The notes: generated from the letters alone by a model not told the origin. A DNA stretch of 64,000 bases from Marinisporobacter sp. (GCA_025210525.1 JAOARP010000020.1:158236-222235); one strand, 5' to 3'; positions 38,034-47,735 are shown, numbered from the stretch's first letter. A program made the numbers and translations.

Positions 38034-39638
38034 TTATTTTCTTAATGAGATTTCTTTTAACACGGCATTTTTGTTTCTATCTTGTACTTGACCAATAGAC
38101 CATTCATTTTGGAATAATAATACAGGATGTTCATCTTCATCTTGAACAATCATTGTATCCATTGTGATAGAGAAATTCTTTGGATCAAAATCATCCATCT
38201 CAACCCAACGGATATAGCGATAAGGGAGTTTTTCTATAATAAGATCTACGCCATATTCGTTTTTAAGACGATATTCTAATACTTCAAATTGAAGGACTCC
38301 AACTACACCAATAATTAATTCCTCTACACCGATATTAGGACGTTTATAGACTTGTATAGAACCTTCCTCTGCTAATTGGCTAATTCCCTTTAAAAATTGC
38401 TTTCGTTTGAGAGAATTTTTTGTAAATACTTTTGCAAAATGCTCAGGGGCAAATACAGGGATTCCTTCGTATTGTAATTTTGACCCATCTTGGCATAACG
38501 TATCTCCAATTTTGAATATTCCAGGATCATGTATTCCGATAATGTCTCCAGGGTAGGCTGTCTCTACGATCATACGATCTTGTGCTAAAAACTGCTGTGG
38601 TTGTGCTAAACGAACCTTTTTGTTTTCTTGAACATGATTTGCTGTTATGCCTTTTTCAAATTTACCAGAGCAAATCCTTAAAAAGGCAATTCTATCCCTG
38701 TGGGTAGGATTCATATTTGCTTGTATTTTAAAAATAAAGCCAGAAAAATTATCAGATTCAGGATCAACAGAACCTAAATTACTAGGACGAGCTGTTGGTG
38801 GTGTAGTAATCTTTAAAAAAGATTCTAAAAAGGGTTGTACACCAAAGTTTGTAAGGGCACTTCCAAAGAATACGGGTGTTAATTCTCCTGTTAACATTTT
38901 ATCTAGATTATAATCATCTCCAGCAACATCTAATAGTTCAATATCATTTAGTAGTTGTTCATGAAGATGTTCTCCTAATAACTGATTGAATTTTTCATCA
39001 GAGAGATCTCCAGATATTACTTCAGCAATAGATTGTCCATGATTTCCATCGTCAAAAATTTCAATTTGCTTTTTCTGACGGTTGAAAACTCCTTTAAAAT
39101 TTCCATCTGTTCCAATAGGCCAATTCATTGGATAAGAATGAATTCCTAGAATATTTTCAAGCTCTTCTAATAACTCAAATGGATCTTTTCCAGCACGATC
39201 AAGCTTGTTGATAAAAGTAAAAATAGGAATTCCTCTCATTTTACAAACTTGGAAAAGTTTTTTTGTTTGATCCTCAACCCCTTTAGAACAGTCAATAACC
39301 ATAACTGCACTATCTGCTGCCATTAGGGTACGATAAGTATCTTCACTGAAATCCTGATGTCCTGGTGTATCTAGAATATTGATACAAAAGCCATCATACT
39401 CAAATTGAAGGACACTTGAGGTAACAGAGATTCCTCTTTTCTTTTCAATCTCCATCCAGTCAGATACAGCATGCTTTTGTGATCTTCTAGATTTAACTGA
39501 TCCAGCAGAACGAATAGCACCACCATATAATAATAATTTTTCGGTTAAAGTTGTTTTCCCAGCATCAGGATGGGAAATGATTGCAAAGGTTCTTCTTCTT
39601 CGAACTTCATCAATAAAGCTTAAATTTTTTTCAGACAT
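38034..39638 (-). CDS. prfC: Peptide chain release factor 3
   Basis: The 534-residue translational GTPase recycles RF1 and RF2 after peptide release. G1 is SHPDAGKTTLTEK (about residue 20), and RRSQKHAVSDWMEIEKKRGISV contains switch I with the conserved Thr nearby. DTPGHQDFSEDTYR is G3 and TFINKLDR is G4. EF-G-like domains II and III follow. Length is normal. It lies on the minus strand and ends at the inverted repeat. The start MSEKNLSFIDEVRRRRTFAI at 39638 follows AAAGGAAG. Confidence 0.94.
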   Translation of the reverse strand: MSEKNLSFIDEVRRRRTFAIISHPDAGKTTLTEKLLLYGGAIRSAGSVKSRRSQKHAVSDWMEIEKKRGISVTSSVLQFEYDGFCINILDTPGHQDFSEDTYRTLMAADSAVMVIDCSKGVEDQTKKLFQVCKMRGIPIFTFINKLDRAGKDPFELLEELENILGIHSYPMNWPIGTDGNFKGVFNRQKKQIEIFDDGNHGQSIAEVISGDLSDEKFNQLLGEHLHEQLLNDIELLDVAGDDYNLDKMLTGELTPVFFGSALTNFGVQPFLESFLKITTPPTARPSNLGSVDPESDNFSGFIFKIQANMNPTHRDRIAFLRICSGKFEKGITANHVQENKKVRLAQPQQFLAQDRMIVETAYPGDIIGIHDPGIFKIGDTLCQDGSKLQYEGIPVFAPEHFAKVFTKNSLKRKQFLKGISQLAEEGSIQVYKRPNIGVEELIIGVVGVLQFEVLEYRLKNEYGVDLIIEKLPYRYIRWVEMDDFDPKNFSITMDTMIVQDEDEHPVLLFQNEWSIGQVQDRNKNAVLKEISLRK

Positions 39639-39906
39639 TTTTCATCTTCCTTTATCTTTAATTAGTAATAACAATTTATCTTATATTAAAGTATAACCTT
39701 TTTGATTTTATCTTGTTATGGGTTAGCTGTCAATTGATATTCAACAGAATTTGAAAATTTATAGGTGTTTTAAAAATGGAATTAAGTTGACAAATTGTAG
39801 ATAAATAGGAAGCGTGATATAATGCAACTGAACAGAGCGAAATTAGATTAATCTGCATAGATGGCAGCTAATATCTAAAAATATGAATATAGGGGAGATG
39901 AGAGCT

Positions 39907-40740
39907 ATGAAGATTACAACCATCATAGAAAATTCTTTGGGAGATCAAAAGGAATTATATAATGAGCATGGTCTATCTTTTTTTATTGAAACACCTGATG
40001 GAAATATTTTATTTGATACAGGAAAAACAGGTGCTTTTATTGAAAATGCAAAGGCTTTGGGCATTAATTTGAAAAAAATAGATTTTTTGATGCTTAGTCA
40101 TGCCCATTATGATCATTGTGGAGGCGTTAAAAAATTTTTAAATGAGTTTGATGTGCGACCAGCGTTTTATGTAAGTGAGATTTTCTTTGCTAATAGTGAG
40201 AAGTACCGTTGTTTAGATGAAAACAAATACAAATATATCGGAATAGATTTTGATGAAAACTTTATAAAAGAGAAAAAATTAAATATTCATTATGTAAATG
40301 AAGATATGATCAAGCTTAATGAGAAAGTATATGTGTTTACAAATTTTGAAAAAACTCATGATTTTGAAAAATTAAATCCTAATATGAAATTTAGAAAAGG
40401 AGAAAAATATTTACTTGACCATTTTGATGATGAAATAAGTTTAGCAGTAGATACAGAAAAAGGGCTTATTGTTATACTGGGATGTTCTCATCCTGGTGTT
40501 TTAAATATTATAGACACAATTAGTAAAAGAACAGGAAAACCTATTTATGGTATTATAGGTGGAACTCATCTTATAGAGGCTGATGAAGAGAGAATAAATA
40601 AAACAATAGAGAAAATAAAAGAGAAGAATATTAAGATGATAGGAGTGTCCCATTGTACAGGGGAAAAAGCAATTCAAAGTTTTAAGGAAAAATGTGATGA
40701 TTTTTTTGTAAATTGCACAGGGACTATTTTAGAATTATAA
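39907..40740 (+). CDS. MBL-fold metallohydrolase
   Basis: The 277 residues have the metallo-beta-lactamase motif LSHAHYDHCGGV (about residues 60-71), the His after the Cys-Ser segment (VILGCSHPGVLNI) and a final GVSHCTGEKA. The opening MKITTIIENSLGDQKELYNEHGLSFFIET matches a group related to methanopterin-synthesis enzymes of archaea, but the bacterial substrate is unknown. The ATG at 39907 is preferred to the ATG at 39883, because GGGGAG lies between them. It stands alone. Confidence 0.82.
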   Translation: MKITTIIENSLGDQKELYNEHGLSFFIETPDGNILFDTGKTGAFIENAKALGINLKKIDFLMLSHAHYDHCGGVKKFLNEFDVRPAFYVSEIFFANSEKYRCLDENKYKYIGIDFDENFIKEKKLNIHYVNEDMIKLNEKVYVFTNFEKTHDFEKLNPNMKFRKGEKYLLDHFDDEISLAVDTEKGLIVILGCSHPGVLNIIDTISKRTGKPIYGIIGGTHLIEADEERINKTIEKIKEKNIKMIGVSHCTGEKAIQSFKEKCDDFFVNCTGTILEL

Positions 40741-41045
40741 ACTATTATGTTAATATAAATAGATCAATATAGATGGAGAGTTAATAGATAATTTTGTTTA
40801 TTAAAGAGAATACTTATTAATAAGTAAGAGCCTATTAAAGGGCTCTTTTTTATGGATGAGCACATGCGAAAAAAATCGAAAAAAGTTGAATAATCTTATG
40901 ATGATGAAGTATAATATATTATGTTGAAAAAATTAAGGTATAAACGATGAGATTTTATTTTTTTATGATCTCCTCTTATATTACTTGAGAGTTTTACCAT
41001 TAATTCACAATATCAATACTTATAAATGAACCTTGGAGGGTATAT
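40741..41045 (+). other. Intergenic region with terminator and degV promoter
   Basis: AAGAGCC-TATTAAA-GGCTCTT followed by T at 40826-40852 is a clear terminator. TTGAAT (40886-40891) and TATAAT (40910-40915), 18 bp apart, form a promoter for the DegV gene. Nothing else is recognised. Confidence 0.7.
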
Positions 41046-41999
41046 ATGATAAAGATTATGGCTGATTCAACATGTGATTTATCTCAGGAGATTGTAGAAA
41101 AATATAAAATTAGTTTAGTTCCTTTAACTATTAATATAGAAGGCAAGGTATATAAGGATCGAGTAGATATAAAGCCTGATGATTTTTATAATGTCATTGA
41201 GGAATTAGATAAAGAACCAACCACTGCAATGCCAAGTCCAACTGAATATTTAAAAAAAATCCATCAAGCAGTTTCAGAAGGATATAAAGAAATCTTGTGC
41301 ATTTGCATGTCTAGTGGCACTAGTGGCGCTTACCAATCTGCTGTAATTGCAAAGGATTATTTTTTTGAAGAGAATCCAGAGTCTACTATTAAAATTCATA
41401 TTATAGATTCAAAGTGTATGAGTCATGGAAGTGGATGGTTAATCTTAAAGAGTGCTAGATTAAGAGAGAAGGGTGCTTCTTTTGAAGAATTAATAGCTTT
41501 TAATGAACACTATAAAATAAATGTAAAACATTTTCTTTCTGTAGATGATTTAGATCATCTTGTCAAAAGTGGAAGGCTTACAAATGCTAGTGCATTTTTA
41601 GGAAAGCTCCTAAGACTTAAGCCCATTATGAGCATGAAAAAAGGAAAAGGGGCAATTGTTGCAAAGGAAAGAGGAAGGAAGAAAGTACTTAAACATTATG
41701 TGGATGAGTTTTTAAATAGAAATGATAAAGAAATTACAGATTTTATTATTATTGGTTATACTTCTGATCGGATGGTTGCAGAAAATTTAAAGAATAAGAT
41801 CATCAAAGAAACAGATTTTGATGGTGACATATTTATCATGCAAATGGGTGTTGCTGTAGGAACTCATGTGGGATTAGGTGGTATTTCTATGTTTTTTGTT
41901 GAGAAGGGACATAAGAAAGATAATTTGTTGATCAACGAAGTACATGGACTTATGGAAATGAAAAATGAATTAATGGAAAAAATAAAAAACAATATATAA
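41046..41999 (+). CDS. DegV family fatty-acid-binding protein
   Basis: The 317 residues show the family start MIKIMADSTCDLSQEIVEKY and the lipid-binding motifs CMSSGTSGAYQSAVIA and DSKCMSHGSGWLI. The C-terminal domain has IIGYTSDRMVAENL and GVAVGTHVGLGGISMFFV. FakB-type DegV proteins present fatty acids to the kinase FakA; fakA is not in this window. GGAGGG precedes the ATG. Confidence 0.9.
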   Translation: MIKIMADSTCDLSQEIVEKYKISLVPLTINIEGKVYKDRVDIKPDDFYNVIEELDKEPTTAMPSPTEYLKKIHQAVSEGYKEILCICMSSGTSGAYQSAVIAKDYFFEENPESTIKIHIIDSKCMSHGSGWLILKSARLREKGASFEELIAFNEHYKINVKHFLSVDDLDHLVKSGRLTNASAFLGKLLRLKPIMSMKKGKGAIVAKERGRKKVLKHYVDEFLNRNDKEITDFIIIGYTSDRMVAENLKNKIIKETDFDGDIFIMQMGVAVGTHVGLGGISMFFVEKGHKKDNLLINEVHGLMEMKNELMEKIKNNI

Positions 42000-42038
42000 A
42001 TTTCTTAGATCATCCAATACTAATATAGAGGTGATCAT

Positions 42039-42230
42039 ATGCAAAAGAATAATAAAAATGAAGAAAAAAGAATAAAGTTAGTAAGAAATTCAGTAGATCC
42101 AGGTGCAATAGAAGATATTTATGAGCTAAAATATCGTGAGCAAGAATTAAAATCTGGACCAATTGGTGGAACTAAAAATCAAGTAAATACAGCAGGAGCA
42201 ACAAGTAGTTCGCCAGGGATAGGAGAGTGA
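42039..42230 (+). CDS. Small charged protein of unknown function
   Basis: Not recognised. The 63 residues have a basic N-terminus (MQKNNKNEEKRIKLVRNSVD), then PGAIEDIYELKYREQELK and a Gly/Ser/Thr-rich end. No hydrophobic segment or Cys. GAGGTG lies 7 bases before the ATG, and the gene follows degV by 40 bases and ends on a terminator (GAGAGT-GAAA-ACTCTC, 42223-42246). Confidence 0.6.
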   Translation: MQKNNKNEEKRIKLVRNSVDPGAIEDIYELKYREQELKSGPIGGTKNQVNTAGATSSSPGIGE

Positions 42231-42246
42231 AAACTCTCTTATTTTT
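42223..42246 (+). terminator. Terminator after the degV unit
   Basis: GAGAGT-GAAA-ACTCTC followed by TTATTTTTA; it overlaps the stop codon of the small gene. Confidence 0.7.
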
Positions 42247-42330
42247 ATATAAAATTCAAGATAAAGTGTCAAGAAAAATCAAAAAAAGCAGATTAATAGA
42301 AAAATATAGAAAAAAAATTCAAAAAAGTGA

Positions 42331-42359
42331 TTTACACAAATGCTAAATCTTGGTACAAT
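42331..42359 (+). promoter_or_regulatory. Sigma-A-type promoter of the alcohol dehydrogenase gene
   Basis: TTTACA (42331-42336) and TACAAT (42354-42359) have the optimal 17-bp spacing, 48 bases before the start codon. Confidence 0.7.
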
Positions 42360-42406
42360 GAAATTAACAAAAATTTAACAATAACTAAAAAATAGGAGGA
42401 ATGTGT

Positions 42407-43558
42407 ATGGATTTAAAATGGTTTCGTGTACCAAAAGATATTGTTTTTGGAGATGGTACATTAGCTTATTTATCAACATTAGAAGGGAAAAAGGCAATTT
42501 TAGTAACTGGTGGAAGCTCTATGAAAAGACATGGCTTTTTAGATGAAGCTAAAAAACAATTAGAAAAAGCAGGTATGGAAGTAGCTATATTTGATGGAGT
42601 AGAGCCAAATCCTTCAGTAGAAACAGTTGAAAAGGGTGCAAAGGCAATGATTGACTTTGAGCCAGATTGGGTTGTTTCTATAGGTGGAGGATCTGCATTA
42701 GATGCTGCAAAAATTATGTGGGCTTTTTATGAGCATCCTGAACTAAAATTTGAAGATATTATTGAGCCTGGATCTCTTCCGAAGCTTAGAAATAAAGCAA
42801 AATTTGTTGCAATACCATCTACTAGTGGTACAGCTTCAGAAATCACAGCATTCTCAGTTATCACAGATACAAAAAAACATATTAAATATCCAATTGTATC
42901 TTATGAAATTACACCAGATGTGGCTATTTTAGACCCACAGCTTCCTTCAAAAATGCCTCCGCATATTACGGCAAACACTGGAATGGATGTTTTAGCACAT
43001 GCTATAGAAGCTTATGTTTCTACTTCTGCTACAAGCTTTACTGATCCATTAGCTATGGAAGCGATCTCATTAGTATTTGATAAATTACCAATTGTTTATA
43101 ATGATGGAGCTAACATTGAAGCAAGAAAAGATATGCATAATGCTTCAACATTAGCAGGAATGGCATTTACAAATGCTTCATTGGGATTGGTACATAGTTT
43201 AGCGCATAAGATTGGTGGAGAATTTGGCATTACTCATGGATTAACAAATGCAATTTTAATGCCTTATATTGTTCAATACAATCGAAAAGCAACAAATAAA
43301 GTAGACGAAATAGAAAAGAAACTAGGAATAGAAGACCTTCCAACTGCTATCAAAAAATTAAATACGAAATTAAATATCCCATTAACGTTAAAAGATGTTA
43401 ATGAAGTAGAAATTTCTGAAGAGAAATTCTTAGAGGTATTAGAGCGTATGTCAAAGAATGCATTTGAAGACCCTTGTACCCTTACAAATCCAAGAAATAG
43501 TAGTCCAGAAGATGTAGCGATGATCTATAAGGCTGCATTTTATGGAGAAGACCTTTAA
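42407..43558 (+). CDS. Iron-containing alcohol dehydrogenase
   Basis: The 383 residues belong to the group III Fe-dependent alcohol dehydrogenases. VSIGGGSALDAAKIMWAF is the NAD-binding GGGS motif. Metal ligands fall in GMDVLAHAIEAYVST and HSLAHKIGGEFGITHG, with STSGTASEITAFSVIT between. It would oxidise or make alcohols with NAD(P). The ATG at 42407 is preferred, with AGGAGG 7 bases upstream; the ATG at 42401 abuts that site. Promoter and terminator are its own, so it is monocistronic. Confidence 0.92.
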   Translation: MDLKWFRVPKDIVFGDGTLAYLSTLEGKKAILVTGGSSMKRHGFLDEAKKQLEKAGMEVAIFDGVEPNPSVETVEKGAKAMIDFEPDWVVSIGGGSALDAAKIMWAFYEHPELKFEDIIEPGSLPKLRNKAKFVAIPSTSGTASEITAFSVITDTKKHIKYPIVSYEITPDVAILDPQLPSKMPPHITANTGMDVLAHAIEAYVSTSATSFTDPLAMEAISLVFDKLPIVYNDGANIEARKDMHNASTLAGMAFTNASLGLVHSLAHKIGGEFGITHGLTNAILMPYIVQYNRKATNKVDEIEKKLGIEDLPTAIKKLNTKLNIPLTLKDVNEVEISEEKFLEVLERMSKNAFEDPCTLTNPRNSSPEDVAMIYKAAFYGEDL

Positions 43559-43575
43559 ATCTAAGTAATATGGAT

Positions 43576-43606
43576 AAAAAGCATCTACAATATGTAGATG
43601 CTTTTT
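43576..43606. terminator. Terminator after the alcohol dehydrogenase gene
   Basis: AAAAAGCATCTACA and TGTAGATGCTTTTT are perfectly complementary; it can serve both strands. Confidence 0.88.
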
Positions 43607-43621
43607 ATGTACAAAAAAGTA

Positions 43622-43643
43622 AAAAAGGTATAAGTACCTTTTT
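43622..43643 (-). terminator. Terminator of lexA
   Basis: AAAAAGGTA-TAAG-TACCTTTTT abuts the lexA stop codon; the minus strand reads into the A/T run. Confidence 0.65.
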
Positions 43644-44244
43644 ATAGTTTTCTAAAAACACCTTTTACTAAACCTAAAATTCTAACATCCTTTACAATAA
43701 TAGGATCCATAGACGGATTTTCAGGTTGTAATCTAATATAATCCTTTTCTTTATAAAATTTTTTTACAGTTGCTTCATCGTCAATCATTGCTACTACAAT
43801 ATCACCGTTGCTAGCAACTTGCTGTTGTTTAACAAGAACATAATCTCCATCAAATATACCTGCATTGATCATACTAGTTCCTTTTATGGTTAACATAAAA
43901 TGTTTATCGTTATCTATAAAATCCTGTGGGACAGGGAAAGTGTCTTCAATATTTTCAACTGCTAATATGGGTTGACCCGCAGTAACTTTTCCTACGATAG
44001 GAACTTGAAAAACTTCTTTTTTAGGAACTGTTTCTAATATTTCTATGGCTCTAGGTTTTGTTGGATCACGTCTAATATAACCATTTTTCTCCAGCTTTGC
44101 TAAATGTCCATGAACGGTAGAAGTAGATTTTAAACCAACAGCTGCACAAATTTCTCGAACAGAAGGGGGATAACCCTTTACTTCAACTTCATTCTTTATA
44201 TAATTAAGAATTTTTTCCTGTTGTTTTGAAAGATTGTATGACAT
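43642..44244 (-). CDS. lexA: SOS repressor LexA
   Basis: The 200 residues have the winged helix N-terminus ([34 protein letters not shown], about residues 22-55). The self-cleavage site is Ala-Gly in [11 protein letters not shown] (about residue 90). The catalytic Ser is in [17 protein letters not shown] and the Lys in [11 protein letters not shown]. Cleavage is triggered by RecA filaments. The start is the ATG at 44244 after GAGGTG, which differs from the GTG at 44253. It is divergent from yneA, with three LexA boxes between, so it is autoregulated. Confidence 0.95.
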   Translation of the reverse strand: MSYNLSKQQEKILNYIKNEVEVKGYPPSVREICAAVGLKSTSTVHGHLAKLEKNGYIRRDPTKPRAIEILETVPKKEVFQVPIVGKVTAGQPILAVENIEDTFPVPQDFIDNDKHFMLTIKGTSMINAGIFDGDYVLVKQQQVASNGDIVVAMIDDEATVKKFYKEKDYIRLQPENPSMDPIIVKDVRILGLVKGVFRKL

Positions 44245-44300
44245 GAGAAACACCTCACAATATAGTTTTACTTAATTATAGCATACAATCATTCCTATAT

Positions 44301-44381
44301 CAAACATCTGTTCGTTTTTTTGGCGAAAAGTATTTACAAAGAACATTTGTTCTGTTAAAATATCATTAGAACATATGTTTG
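44301..44381. promoter_or_regulatory. Three LexA boxes in the lexA-yneA intergenic region
   Basis: The box cores are AAACATCTGTTC (44302-44313), GAACATTTGTTC (44341-44352) and GAACATATGTTT (44369-44380), matching the Firmicutes consensus GAAC-N4-GTTC. The second box fills the spacer of a promoter for yneA, TTTACA (44333-44338) and TAAAAT (44356-44361), 17 bp apart. The third lies just upstream of the yneA ribosome binding site. Box 1 is on the lexA side. Confidence 0.88.
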
Positions 44382-44394
44382 GAGGGTGAGGAAA

Positions 44395-44706
44395 ATGCAA
44401 ATAAAACAATTGCGTATAGTAAATAAATCTCGATTTATCTCTGTAGTAGTAGTGATTTTATTGTTGGTTTACTTTTGCAATAGTATAATATTCAAAGCAA
44501 ATATAGCTGAAGGAACGAATGGTATCAAATGTGTAAAGATACATATAAAGGATGGTGATACCATTTGGGATTTAGCGAAAAAATTCACACCAAAAGAAAA
44601 GGATATTAGAAAAACCATTTATGAAATAAGTAGTATTAATAATTTAGACACTTTAGATATTTATCCTGGTCAAATTATTAAAATTCCTATAGATTCAGAT
44701 AAATGA
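44395..44706 (+). CDS. yneA: SOS cell-division suppressor YneA-like protein
   Basis: The 103 residues have one N-terminal membrane segment (about residues 15-35) and a C-terminal LysM domain (about residues 48-98; KDGDTIWDLAKKF, YPGQIIKIPI). YneA of Bacillus delays septation during the SOS response. Its place divergent from lexA, with LexA boxes in its promoter, supports this. The ATG at 44395 follows GGAGGGTGAGG; the in-frame GTG at 44386 overlaps that site. Confidence 0.85.
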   Translation: MQIKQLRIVNKSRFISVVVVILLLVYFCNSIIFKANIAEGTNGIKCVKIHIKDGDTIWDLAKKFTPKEKDIRKTIYEISSINNLDTLDIYPGQIIKIPIDSDK

Positions 44707-44773
44707 GGTTATTTTCAAGTAGTTTAGTTTTATATGAAATAGTTTTTATTTTGTGCAAATAATATATATTGAT

Positions 44774-44810
44774 AAAAAAGTAGTCCTTATTGATTAGGAC
44801 TACTTTTTTT
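44774..44810. terminator. Terminator at the end of the recombinase gene
   Basis: AAAAAGTAGTCC and GGACTACTTTTT flank a 10-base loop. It overlaps the last codons of the minus-strand recombinase gene and lies behind yneA, so it can serve both. Confidence 0.8.
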
Positions 44811-45932
44811 ATCGAATTCATCAAGCCATTCAAATCTATGTACAATTTCTCTTTTTACATTCTTCTTATGTGCTGCATATAATTGGGTAGTAGTTACATT
44901 ATCATGATCAAGTAGATTTTGAACATCATAAATAGAAAAGCCATTTTGAATAAGAGAAGTGGCAGCAGTTGCTCTTAGTTTATGAGGACTATATCCATTT
45001 TCTTTTGTAGTCCCTAATGCAAGAGAAGAGTATTTTTTAACTAGTTGGCGAATAGCTTTTTCTGTCATCCTTGTTTTCTGCAAAGATAAAAATAAGGCAT
45101 CTTTATGTTTTTCTAATACAAGGTCATCAGAAACTCTTTCAGATTGAATATACTCTAAAATAACTTTTTCTACTGAATTATTTAAGGGCATATTGACTTC
45201 TTTACTCCGTTTTCTATAGATTTTAAAATCACCTCGACTAAAATTAAAAGAAGAAATATTAAGCTGTTGGAGTTCTTTTAGTCTTAGACCATAGGTAACA
45301 AATAGTACTAAAATTGCCTTATCTCTTAATTTTGTCTTCTCCCAAAAAATAAGTTCTTTTTTTGTCAATCCTTTTCCTGATTCAACTACATCTAGCATTC
45401 TTGCTACTTCATCAATTTCAAGCTTCTTTATTGCATCGGGCTGTGGCTTTGGGAGTCGTATAGGATTAAACCCGTCTGTAATATTTTCTTTAATTAATTC
45501 ATCACGAAATAAGAATTTAAACAATACAGTTAATGAAGATTTTTTTCGTGCTAAAGCTCGGTTATGGTTTTCCATAATAATAACGCTATCATTTCCACTA
45601 ATTGTGTACCTTGTACAAAAATCGCCTAAGAAACGGTTAATATCTCTTGCTTTTAGATTATTCAACTCGTCAAGGGATATGTCTTTTACCGTTATAGCTT
45701 TTGTTAAATTTGTCTCTGATACTAGGTATTTACAGAAAAAAAGTATATCCTGCATATATGCATATCTTGTGGATAGAGCAACACCATTCTTAAGATAAAT
45801 GAAAAAGTCTTGCATAAAAAAAGGCAAAGAATTTTCTATTTCTAGACATTTTTCTATGGTTTCATTTTCTTTTTGCACAATATTATCAGGTCGGTCTGAC
45901 TTATTATGTACTTTAATAATTTTTTTGTCCAT
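44787..45932 (-). CDS. Tyrosine recombinase/integrase family protein
   Basis: The 381 residues have an N-terminal SAM-like DNA-binding domain (about residues 40-150) and a catalytic domain. The catalytic set is visible: Arg in TYGLRLKELQQL, Lys in RKRSKEVNMPL, HxxR in SPHKLRATAATSL, His in LLDHDN and Tyr in TTTQLYAA. It acts on DNA by a phosphotyrosine intermediate. Genes of this kind lie near lexA in several Clostridia. No attachment site or phage genes surround it, so it is unlikely to be a recent prophage integrase. The ATG at 45932 follows AGGAG by 8 bases. Confidence 0.85.
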   Translation of the reverse strand: MDKKIIKVHNKSDRPDNIVQKENETIEKCLEIENSLPFFMQDFFIYLKNGVALSTRYAYMQDILFFCKYLVSETNLTKAITVKDISLDELNNLKARDINRFLGDFCTRYTISGNDSVIIMENHNRALARKKSSLTVLFKFLFRDELIKENITDGFNPIRLPKPQPDAIKKLEIDEVARMLDVVESGKGLTKKELIFWEKTKLRDKAILVLFVTYGLRLKELQQLNISSFNFSRGDFKIYRKRSKEVNMPLNNSVEKVILEYIQSERVSDDLVLEKHKDALFLSLQKTRMTEKAIRQLVKKYSSLALGTTKENGYSPHKLRATAATSLIQNGFSIYDVQNLLDHDNVTTTQLYAAHKKNVKREIVHRFEWLDEFDKKSSPNQ

Positions 45933-46329
45933 GACAAGCACTCCTAATATTTTAAATTATAGTCATTAAAGAATCAATGGAGATTTATAAAGATATAGAT
46001 TAATTTTAGCATAAAAAAACAAATGAAATCAATGTGTATGATCTGAGAAGATTATTACATTTTTCAATCAAAATGAATTTTTATATAAAGCTAATTGAAA
46101 GTATACATATTTTACTGTATTTACCATTAATAATATTTAGCATATAATAAGAGAGATGTCTTATAAAACTATAGAATGAAAAAATATTATACTTGAAAGG
46201 TGTGAGTGTATGATTGCTTAAATGATCAATTTTTAAATTTTAGAGTAATAGAAAATTAAACAAATGGTTTTATTGATCGAAATATGAATTATGAATTTGT
46301 ATACAAATTGAAAGGAGAGGTGATCTAAA
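45933..46329. other. Intergenic region between recombinase and GH18 gene
   Basis: About 400 AT-rich bases. No gene, repeat or clear promoter was recognised on either strand. Confidence 0.4.
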
Positions 46330-47709
46330 ATGATGAGACTAAAAAAAATATTCTCATGGATATTAGTATGTACATGTATTTTTATGACAATTCCAAGTTA
46401 TGCATTTAGTGAAGAAGATAAAGACTTTAAAGTAGTAGGGTATTATTCAGAAATATTCAAAGATCCTATTGATAAGAATGTTCAATTTGATAAGCTTACA
46501 CATATCATATATGCTTTTTTAATTCCAGCAGAAGATGGTTCTTTAATAGGCATTGAAAAACCAGAAAAATTGAAGGAGTTAGTGGAGAAAGGTCATAAAA
46601 ATCAGGTAAAAGTTTTAATCGCTATTGGTGGGTGGTCTTATAAAAACATTCCTTTGGATGCTACTTTTGAAAAGATGGCTGCAGAGGACGAAACTAGAAA
46701 AAGGTTTATAGCTCAAGTAATGAAGTTTGTAGATGAATATGATTTAGATGGTGTAGAAATTGATTGGGAGTATCCGGATATAGGGGTTTCCTCTCAAAAC
46801 TATGAAAAATTAGTATTAGGACTAAGTGAAGCTTTAAAAGAAAAAGGGAAATACTTAACTGCAGCGCTTAATGGTGCTTGGTCAGAAAATGAAGGTCCCT
46901 CTGTATCAAAAGCTATAACAGAGAATTGTCTAAAGGCTTTTGATTGGATTAGTGTAATGGCTTATGATATGAATAATGAGCAGCATAGTCCTTTTTGGTT
47001 TGCTCAGACTTCTATAGCTTATTGGATCAATAGAGGAGTACCAAAAGGAAAAATTGTAATAGGCGTTCCTTTCTATGCACGACCTAGTTGGAAACAATAT
47101 AGGGACCTTGTAGCAGAAGATAAAGAAAATGCTTATAAAGATCATGTAAAAGGTGATCCCCTTGATTCGTATTATAATGGAATCAATACTATAAAAGAGA
47201 AGACTAGACTTGCCCTAAAAAATGCATCTGGGGTAATGACTTTTGATATGAATGAGGATACTATGGATGATTTAAGTCTTTTAAAAGCCATTAACGATAC
47301 TATATATGAAGTAAAATCTATACCAGAGAAAGAGTTTAATAAAAAGATTTATTGTGTTATAAACGGACATGAATTAACCTTTGGGAAAGACGAAAATATG
47401 GGAATGCCTTTTATAGATAATAATAACAGGACGTTAATGCCTGTAAGAAAGCCTCTTGAAATGATTGGTGCTACAGTTTCATTTGATGGGAAAAATCATA
47501 TTGTAAGAGCTATAAAAGAGGATGTAATTCTTGAAATTCCTATGAATGAAGATTATATTAAAGTAAATGATAAGATATTGAAAATGGATACAAAAGCCTT
47601 TATAAAGAATGGTAGAACCTATATACCTCTAAAATATGTATTTGAAGGATTTGGTTACAATGTTGAGTGGCATGAAGCAAGCAGAACCGTTGTTGTAAGC
47701 AATAAATAG
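46330..47709 (+). CDS. Secreted glycoside hydrolase family 18 protein with stalk domain
   Basis: The 459 residues begin with a signal peptide (MMRLKKIFSWILVCTCIFMT, cleavage near SYAFS). The GH18 domain (about 35-330) has the catalytic motif DLDGVEIDWEYPD, whose last Glu is the acid/base, and VMAYDMNNEQHSPFW. A copper amine oxidase N-terminal-like domain ends it (about 340-459; NRTLMPVRKPLEMIGATV and GRTYIPLKYVFEGFGY). Likely substrates are chitin or peptidoglycan-type glycans; spore-cortex-lysing GH18 proteins exist, but no such link is seen. AGGAGAGGTG precedes the ATG. Confidence 0.9.
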   Translation: MMRLKKIFSWILVCTCIFMTIPSYAFSEEDKDFKVVGYYSEIFKDPIDKNVQFDKLTHIIYAFLIPAEDGSLIGIEKPEKLKELVEKGHKNQVKVLIAIGGWSYKNIPLDATFEKMAAEDETRKRFIAQVMKFVDEYDLDGVEIDWEYPDIGVSSQNYEKLVLGLSEALKEKGKYLTAALNGAWSENEGPSVSKAITENCLKAFDWISVMAYDMNNEQHSPFWFAQTSIAYWINRGVPKGKIVIGVPFYARPSWKQYRDLVAEDKENAYKDHVKGDPLDSYYNGINTIKEKTRLALKNASGVMTFDMNEDTMDDLSLLKAINDTIYEVKSIPEKEFNKKIYCVINGHELTFGKDENMGMPFIDNNNRTLMPVRKPLEMIGATVSFDGKNHIVRAIKEDVILEIPMNEDYIKVNDKILKMDTKAFIKNGRTYIPLKYVFEGFGYNVEWHEASRTVVVSNK

Positions 47710-47735
47710 TACTTTGGGTATTGGGAGATGGGAAT

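Noticed and set aside
44787..45932. Prophage or integrative element marked by the tyrosine recombinase
   Set aside because: No phage or conjugation genes, attachment repeats or tRNA gene are nearby; it sits in the lexA-yneA neighbourhood, where such genes are common.
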